Positions 59,301 through 64,000 of a stretch of DNA of 64,000 nt are shown here, piece after piece (position 1 is the first letter of the stretch; each line of letters begins with the position of its first letter). The stretch lies in assembly GCF_029080175.1 (NCBI RefSeq), contig NZ_JARFJC010000048.1. The stretch is one strand, 5' to 3'. The stretch is from Luteipulveratus flavus (GTDB taxonomy: Bacteria > Actinomycetota > Actinomycetes > Actinomycetales > Dermatophilaceae). Below the pieces are notes generated by a model. It worked only from the letters and a program-made list of their open reading frames with translations. It made no database searches and was not told where the DNA came from. The translations under genes and the position numbers were made by a program.

Positions 59301-61075
59301 GACTCGGCTCCTTCGCCGTCGAGTCGGCTGCGCAGCCGCTGCACGGTCTCGACCACGTCGTGGCCCACCGCCAGGTGGTCGTCCACCCGTGGCTCCAGCT
59401 CGGCGGACGGCTTCCCCGCCAGGACGACCCAGGTCACGCCCGCGTCGCGCAACGCCTCGACGTAGGCAGCACCCTCTTTCGCGTACTGTGCGTCGCTACC
59501 CGCGAGAACCGCCACCGCAGAACGTGATTCGCGGATCACCTCGTTGACGTCCGCCGCCGACGCGGTCGGACCGGTGGACACCACAGGTACGCCCCCAGCG
59601 GTCAGCAGGTGCGAGGCGAAACCCACCCTGGCAGTGTGCTCGGCGACCGCGCCGATCGCCGCGAGCACCACCGGCCGGGCTGCGACATCGTCACGCAACG
59701 CCTCGAGCTCGTGCGTCCAGGAGCGGACACGTACCGGATGGGGCTCAGGCCGCCGCACCGGCAACGTCTCTCCCGCAACGGGGAACTCGCTGACGCCCGT
59801 CACCGGTTGCCGTCGCGTCCGCACGAGCCGGTCACGCTCGCCTGCCTCCTCGTCGATGCGGCGACGAATCGTGCCGGACTCCAGCGCGATCCGCAGACCG
59901 CCGTCCTGCTCGATCTGCCGGAACGCGTCCCACGCCTCGGCAGCGAGGTCGTCGGTGAGCCGCTCGATGCCGTATGCGCCACCCGCCGGGTCCGCGACGG
60001 CGTCCAGGTGGGACTCCTCGATGAGCAGACGCGAGATGTTGCGGGCCATCCGGCGGCCCAGCCGCTCGGGCTCGCCCAGCGCGGTGTCGAACGGAAGCAC
60101 CGTCACCGCCTCCGCGCCCGCGACCCCGGCCGAGAACGCGGCGATCGTGGTCCGCAGCAGGTTGGTCCACGAGTCGTAGCGGGTGAGCATCGGCCGTGCG
60201 GTCACCGCATGCTGGTGCATCAGGGTGCTCGGCGCGTCGGCCCCCGCAGCGCGCGCCAGCCCCGACCAGAGCAGGCGGGCGGCCCGCAGCTTGGCGATGG
60301 AGATCAGCTGGTCGTCCGACACCGACAGCCGGAACTCCATGAGTCGCAACGCTGTCGGCAGGTCGACGCCGCCGTCCTCGAGGGCTCGCAGCACCTCGGC
60401 GCCGGCGCCCAGGGCGAAGGCGAGCTCGGTGACGTCCGTCGAGCCCAGGTCGTACGCGGCGGTGGCGTCGACGACCACACCGCGTACTCCTGCGCCGGCG
60501 GCCAGGCGGGCGACCTCGACCGTGGCGGCGAGGTCTGCCGATCCGCCGTCCCGGAGCGCGGCGCCGAAGGCCTCGGCGCCGAGGTTCGTCCTCGCGTGCA
60601 GCGCCCGCCCGGCGTGCTCGGCCCGGTCCACCAGCGCGCGAGCGAGCTCGGGTACCGGCACATCGACCGCGTCCAGGACGACCGGGGCGAGATCGAGGTA
60701 GACGTCCGCGAGCGCCGATGTCAGGGCCTCGGCGCCGTCCGCTCGTACCCATAGCGACGTGCTGCCGCCCTCGAGCTCCTCGACGGCGTCGCGGGCAGCC
60801 TGCTCGGAGCCGGCCGTCAGCAGTGCGCGCGCGTCCCAGCCGCCCCCGGGCATCGGCGCCCCACGGGTGAACGGCGCCTCGCCCACGCTCCCCCGATCGG
60901 TACGGACCGGCTCGGCCAGGGCGTGGACGACGACCCCGTCGAGCGTGTCGCTGTCGAGCGCTGCGGCCGGATCGCCGTCGCCGATGTCGCGTCCGGCCCG
61001 GGTGAGCACCGCGCGAACCGCGTCCTCCCAGTGCTGCCGGCGATCCGGCGCAGCGTCGTCGTCCAGCGCAATCAT
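59297..61075 (-). CDS. mutA: Methylmalonyl-CoA mutase small (beta) subunit
   Basis: About 592 aa. Homologous to MutB throughout, but its B12-like domain lacks DxHxxG (AIGAVAEHTARVGFAS in its place), as expected for the non-catalytic partner. Start ATG 61075 has TAGGCT 7 bases upstream, so the mutAB-meaB mRNA is probably leaderless. The promoter faces that of the small membrane gene at 61141. Confidence 0.94.
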   Translation of the reverse strand: MIALDDDAAPDRRQHWEDAVRAVLTRAGRDIGDGDPAAALDSDTLDGVVVHALAEPVRTDRGSVGEAPFTRGAPMPGGGWDARALLTAGSEQAARDAVEELEGGSTSLWVRADGAEALTSALADVYLDLAPVVLDAVDVPVPELARALVDRAEHAGRALHARTNLGAEAFGAALRDGGSADLAATVEVARLAAGAGVRGVVVDATAAYDLGSTDVTELAFALGAGAEVLRALEDGGVDLPTALRLMEFRLSVSDDQLISIAKLRAARLLWSGLARAAGADAPSTLMHQHAVTARPMLTRYDSWTNLLRTTIAAFSAGVAGAEAVTVLPFDTALGEPERLGRRMARNISRLLIEESHLDAVADPAGGAYGIERLTDDLAAEAWDAFRQIEQDGGLRIALESGTIRRRIDEEAGERDRLVRTRRQPVTGVSEFPVAGETLPVRRPEPHPVRVRSWTHELEALRDDVAARPVVLAAIGAVAEHTARVGFASHLLTAGGVPVVSTGPTASAADVNEVIRESRSAVAVLAGSDAQYAKEGAAYVEALRDAGVTWVVLAGKPSAELEPRVDDHLAVGHDVVETVQRLRSRLDGEGAES

Positions 61076-61140
61076 GGCGGTCAGCCTATTCGGGGGTCGC
61101 AGCGGCGCCGCAACAGCCCGCGCGCGGCTAGCCTCCGCGG

Positions 61141-61557
61141 GTGAGGACACCGGCGGCACTCGTGTGCCTGGTCGCGGCGACGTGGCTGCACCTGGGCTTC
61201 CAGGGCACCGTCACGCTCCTGGTGTATCCCGCGCTGCGCCGCGTGGGCCCGGACGACTGGCGGATCGCGCACGAGCGCCACTCCCGCACCATCACGCCGG
61301 TCGTCGCGGTCGTGTACCTCGGCCTGGTCGCGACCCTGACCTGGTGCCTGGTGGCGCAGCCCTCGACCGCCGTCGTCGTCAGCACGATGGGCGCCCTGCT
61401 GTCGGTGGGCGTGACCGCCGCGCTCGCGGCGCCGCTGCACGCACGCCTGGGGGACGCGTACGAGCCGACCCTGCTCGGTCGGCTCGTACGCGTCGACCGG
61501 ATCCGGCTGGTCGGTGCGCTCATCGGCGCGGCCGCCGCCCTGGTCGCCCTGCGGTGA
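61141..61557 (+). CDS. Small hypothetical membrane protein
   Basis: About 138 aa with four hydrophobic helices. A conserved-looking loop FQGTVTLLVYPALRRVGPDDW and then HERHSRTITPVV lies between the first two. The pattern is reminiscent of short DUF1772-like integral proteins, not certain. GTG start with TAGCCT 6 bases before (leaderless). It ends 12 bases before convergent leuA. Confidence 0.7.
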   Translation: MRTPAALVCLVAATWLHLGFQGTVTLLVYPALRRVGPDDWRIAHERHSRTITPVVAVVYLGLVATLTWCLVAQPSTAVVVSTMGALLSVGVTAALAAPLHARLGDAYEPTLLGRLVRVDRIRLVGALIGAAAALVALR

Positions 61558-61569
61558 CCGGGTCGGCCG

Positions 61570-63330
61570 TCAGGCGGCAGGCTCCTGCTTTCCGTCGCGC
61601 AGCGCCCGGTTGACCGCTGACAGGATTGCGGTGAGCGACGCCTTCACGATCGAGCTGTGCCGGCCCACGCCCCACAGGACGCGCTCGCCGATCGCGCACT
61701 CGACGTAGGCCGCCGCCTTGGCGTCGTCACCGGCTGACAGCGCGTGCTCGGCGTAGTCCAGCACCCGCACGTCGACGTCCAGGGTCGCGAGCGCGTCGAT
61801 GAACGCCGCGATCGGACCGTTGCCGGTGCCGGCGATGGTGACCTCGCCGCCTTGGTCGCGGTCCAGCATGGTCGCGGTGATGCGGTCCTGGCCGTCCGCC
61901 GAGCTGTCGATCGTGTGCGTGACCGGAGCGAACCGACCCCAGGCACTGTCACCCTCGCCCGTCCCCGGCAGGTACTCGTCCACGAACGCCTGCCACAGCT
62001 GGTCGGGCGTGACCTCGCCGCCCTGCAGGTCGGTCCGGCGCTGGACGACGCCGCTGAACTCCACCTGCAGCCGTCGCGGCAGGTCCAGCTGGTGCTCGGT
62101 CTTGAGGATGTAGGCGACGCCGCCCTTGCCCGACTGGCTGTTGACCCGGACGACGGCCTCGTACGACCGACCGATGTCGTGCGGGTCCACCGGCAGGTAC
62201 GGCACGCCCCAGACCAGCTCGTCGACCGGCTTGCCGGCCTCCTGGGACCGGCGAGTCATGTCCTCCAGGCCCTTCTTGATCGCGTCCTGGTGCGAGCCGG
62301 AGAACGCGGTGAAGACCAGGTCGCCGCCGTACGGGTGGCGCTCGTGCACCGGCAGCTGGTTGCAGTGCTCGACCGTGCGGCGGATCTCGTCGATGTCGCT
62401 GAAGTCGATCTGCGGGTCGATGCCCTGACCGAACAGGTTCAGGCCCAGGGTCACCAGGCACACGTTGCCGGTGCGCTCGCCGTTGCCGAACAGGCAGCCC
62501 TCGATGCGATCGGCACCCGCCTGGTAGCCCAGCTCCGCGGCGGCCACACCCGTGCCGCGGTCGTTGTGCGGGTGCAGCGACAGCAGTACCGACTCGCGGC
62601 GGGCCAGGTGACGCGACATCCACTCGATCGAGTCGGCGTAGACGTTCGGCGTCGCCATCTCCACGGTCGCGGGCAGGTTGACGATCATCTTGTGGTCCGG
62701 CGTCGGGTCGATGACGTCGATCACCTTGTTGCAGATCCGGACGGCGAACTCCAGCTCGGTGCCCGTGTAGGACTCCGGGGAGTACTCGTAGTACACGGTC
62801 GTCTCGGGGACCGTCTCCTCGAGCTTCCGGCACAGCCGCGCGGCCTGCAGCGCGATGTCGACGATGCCGTCCTGGTCCATCCCGAAGACGACGCGGCGCT
62901 GCAGCACCGAGGTGGAGTTGTAGAAGTGGACGATCGCCTGCTTCGCGCCGCGGATGGCGTCGTACGTGCGCTCGATCAGCTGGTCCCGGCACTGGGTGAG
63001 CACCTGGATGGTCACGTCGTCGGGGATGTGACCGCCCTCGATGAGCTCGCGGCAGAAGTCGAAGTCGGTCTGGCTGGCGCTCGGGAAGCCGACCTCGATC
63101 TCCTTGTAGCCCATCCGGCACAGCAGCTGGAACATCCGCAGCTTGCGCTCGGAGTTCATCGGGTCGATCAGGGCCTGGTTGCCGTCACGCAGGTCCACCG
63201 CGCACCAGCGCGGCGCCGTCGAGATGACCTGGTCGGGCCAGGTGCGGTCGGGCAGGTCGACCGGGATCTGCTCGTGGAACGGGACGTACTTGCCGATCGG
63301 CATCGTCGTCGGCTGCTGGGGGTGGATCAT
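61570..63330 (-). CDS. leuA: 2-isopropylmalate synthase
   Basis: About 586 aa, the long (LeuA type 2) form. The HMGL-like TIM barrel begins DLRDGNQALIDPM with the metal Asp; the metal HxH pair is in LSLHPHNDRG. C-terminal LeuA dimer/regulatory domain from about 450 (TATMLDRDQGGEVTIAGTGN) binds leucine for feedback. The start has GAGGCGAGCAG before it. A Leu-rich leader peptide and hairpins lie upstream. Confidence 0.96.
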   Translation of the reverse strand: MIHPQQPTTMPIGKYVPFHEQIPVDLPDRTWPDQVISTAPRWCAVDLRDGNQALIDPMNSERKLRMFQLLCRMGYKEIEVGFPSASQTDFDFCRELIEGGHIPDDVTIQVLTQCRDQLIERTYDAIRGAKQAIVHFYNSTSVLQRRVVFGMDQDGIVDIALQAARLCRKLEETVPETTVYYEYSPESYTGTELEFAVRICNKVIDVIDPTPDHKMIVNLPATVEMATPNVYADSIEWMSRHLARRESVLLSLHPHNDRGTGVAAAELGYQAGADRIEGCLFGNGERTGNVCLVTLGLNLFGQGIDPQIDFSDIDEIRRTVEHCNQLPVHERHPYGGDLVFTAFSGSHQDAIKKGLEDMTRRSQEAGKPVDELVWGVPYLPVDPHDIGRSYEAVVRVNSQSGKGGVAYILKTEHQLDLPRRLQVEFSGVVQRRTDLQGGEVTPDQLWQAFVDEYLPGTGEGDSAWGRFAPVTHTIDSSADGQDRITATMLDRDQGGEVTIAGTGNGPIAAFIDALATLDVDVRVLDYAEHALSAGDDAKAAAYVECAIGERVLWGVGRHSSIVKASLTAILSAVNRALRDGKQEPAA

Positions 63331-63413
63331 CTGCTCGCCTCTGGTTCGGGTGCGGATCGAGCACGGCGCGAGGGTGGCGCCCGGTGCTCGGGTTCGGCCG
63401 GCAGGACTGAACT

Positions 63414-63451
63414 CCGCGGCGAGGGAGGCCGAGCGTCAGGCCTCGCCGCGG
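63414..63451 (-). promoter_or_regulatory. Attenuator stem overlapping the end of the leu leader peptide
   Basis: CCGCGGCGAGG (63414-63424) pairs with its exact complement CCTCGCCGCGG (63441-63451). The right side of this stem (reverse sense first) lies in the last codons of the leader peptide, and a shorter GAGGCC/GGCCTC stem is mutually exclusive with it. A second imperfect hairpin follows at 63359-63390. Confidence 0.65.
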
Positions 63452-63483
63452 CAGCGAAGAAGAAGTCCGTACGCCGTCCGCAC
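63436..63483 (-). CDS. leuL: leuA leader peptide (VRTAYGLLLRCRGEA)
   Basis: A 15-codon frame, GTG to TGA, about 100 bases before leuA. It contains three Leu in a row, all CTT, a codon nearly avoided in this GC-rich genome. Ribosome stalling there when Leu-tRNA is short would set the choice of hairpins downstream. A TACCCT -10 lies 6 bases before the GTG, so the peptide is at the very 5' end of the mRNA and needs no Shine-Dalgarno site. Leader-peptide control of leuA is known from comparative work in actinobacteria. Confidence 0.82.
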   Translation of the reverse strand: MRTAYGLLLRCRGEA

Positions 63484-63489
63484 GCCACC

Positions 63490-63518
63490 AGGGTAGGTGT
63501 GACCTCGGCGGACGTCCA
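63490..63518 (-). promoter_or_regulatory. leuA promoter
   Basis: -35 TGGACG (63518-63513), 17-base spacer, -10 TACCCT (63495-63490), then 6 bases to the leader-peptide GTG at 63483. Confidence 0.7.
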
Positions 63519-63557
63519 CAGTTCGGGCATGAGGTCCACATCACAAGACGAGACGGC

Positions 63558-64000
63558 TCAGGAGGCGAGGTACCGGAAGGCCGGCCAGGACCTGGCCCAT
63601 CCCTGGGCGGGCGCGCGGCAGAGGTAGATCGCGGCCTCGGTGCTCTCCTCGTTGGCGACGCCGTCGTGGTCGGGCACGTCCGCGTACCGGCGGCAGTCCC
63701 GCAGCGGGGCGGGAGGCCGACCCTGGAAGACACCGACCACGGTGGTGGCCGACTCCGGAGGCGGCCCCCACAGGCCGTACCCGTTCATGCCGCTGTACGC
63801 CCGCGGCAGGCCGCGCTCGGGACCGAACCGGTCGACGGCGCCGGCCTCGCCGTAGTTGTCGGTGAGGATCGCCGTCCGGGCGCGAGCATCCGCGGGCAGC
63901 GACCGGTACGCCCCGGCGACCTGGTCCACCAGCTGCGGCCACCCGACCGTCTCGAGCTGGTTCTCCCCCAGTCCGGACCACACCGGGCTGTCCGCGACCG
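63558..64000 (-). CDS. C-terminal part of a membrane glycosyltransferase (GT39/ArnT-like), cut by window edge
   Basis: The last 147 residues of a protein whose start is beyond 64000. AYRSLPADARARTAILTDNYGEAGAVDRFG and SGMNGYGLWGPPPE are typical of the soluble extracytoplasmic C-terminus of GT39-type (ArnT/PMT-like) lipid-sugar transferases in actinobacteria. No membrane helix is within the visible part. The GTG at 63983 is internal, since the frame and the similarity continue upstream. Activity is not proven. Confidence 0.72.
   Translation of the reverse strand, partial: VADSPVWSGLGENQLETVGWPQLVDQVAGAYRSLPADARARTAILTDNYGEAGAVDRFGPERGLPRAYSGMNGYGLWGPPPESATTVVGVFQGRPPAPLRDCRRYADVPDHDGVANEESTEAAIYLCRAPAQGWARSWPAFRYLAS

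Noticed and set aside
63327..63539. A 70-codon frame covering the leuA leader region
   Set aside because: It runs through the attenuator, has no homology-like content, and a better reading is the 15-codon Leu leader in another phase.
1..64000. CRISPR arrays, insertion sequences, integrases, prophage genes
   Set aside because: No spaced repeats, transposase or integrase motifs, or phage structural genes were found in any frame; base use is even throughout except for the short AT-rich patch before fic.

Overview
The window is ordinary chromosome from a very GC-rich actinobacterium. No IS element, integrase, phage module or CRISPR array was found. Gene order from the RNase H/phosphatase gene through the zinc-ribbon and Nif3 genes, ahpE, a DUF3052 gene, aceE, a PucR-type regulator and fabD to accD follows the Mycobacterium tuberculosis Rv2228c-Rv2247 neighbourhood. 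Unlike mycobacteria, fabH sits in the fab operon, so fatty acids are probably made by FAS-II as in Streptomyces and many Micrococcales. A Micrococcales-type organism is my best guess; the genus cannot be fixed from the sequence alone.

Layout. 1-5 kb: rnpB (cut by the left edge), a cysteine-synthase-fold enzyme, an RNB-family ribonuclease and a NarL-type two-component pair. 5-12 kb: yaaA, a small SLC13/ArsB-like permease, a deoxyribosyltransferase-like protein, a rhodanese-metZ pair, and the Nif3/zinc-ribbon/RNase H cluster, then tRNA-Val. 12-24 kb: ahpE, DUF3052, aceE with a coupled DivIVA-motif gene, a Tat-exported GlpQ, then fasR and the operon fabD-fabH-acpP-fabF-accD. 24-33 kb: DUF3145, an interrupted Ser/Thr kinase, an amidohydrolase, tRNA(CAT), gluABCD and an autoinhibited Fic protein with a winged-helix tail. 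33-40 kb: tRNA-Asn and a long reverse-strand block, DUF2277-DUF3806-HExxH protein-dgt-NMO-PPOX-dnaG-hypothetical. 40-47 kb: sulfurtransferase, dusB, an ABC exporter with its own two-component system, and a secreted S1 protease. 47-51 kb: znuACB-zur under a double Zur box. 51-57 kb: uppS, recO, an FAD oxidoreductase, alkB with a LexA box, and a DinB-fold protein. 56-64 kb: meaB-mutB-mutA, leuA with a leader-peptide attenuator, and the C-terminus of a probable GT39 glycosyltransferase.

Genes are packed tightly. ATGA, GTGA and even CTGA four-base overlaps join most operon members, which implies translational coupling. At least sixteen genes have a TANNNT -10 hexamer six to eight bases before the start codon, so leaderless mRNAs look common. 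Several regulatory sites sit directly on such promoters: LexA on alkB, Zur on znuA, and a leaderless Leu leader peptide before leuA.

Points most worth a second look: a Ser/Thr kinase whose frame runs on past a TAG into a start-less four-helix membrane domain; a FabD with an extra biotinyl/lipoyl-like domain that lacks the modifiable lysine; the SOS box on a leaderless alkB promoter; the mirrored motif on either side of fasR; and the DivIVA-like gene coupled to aceE.
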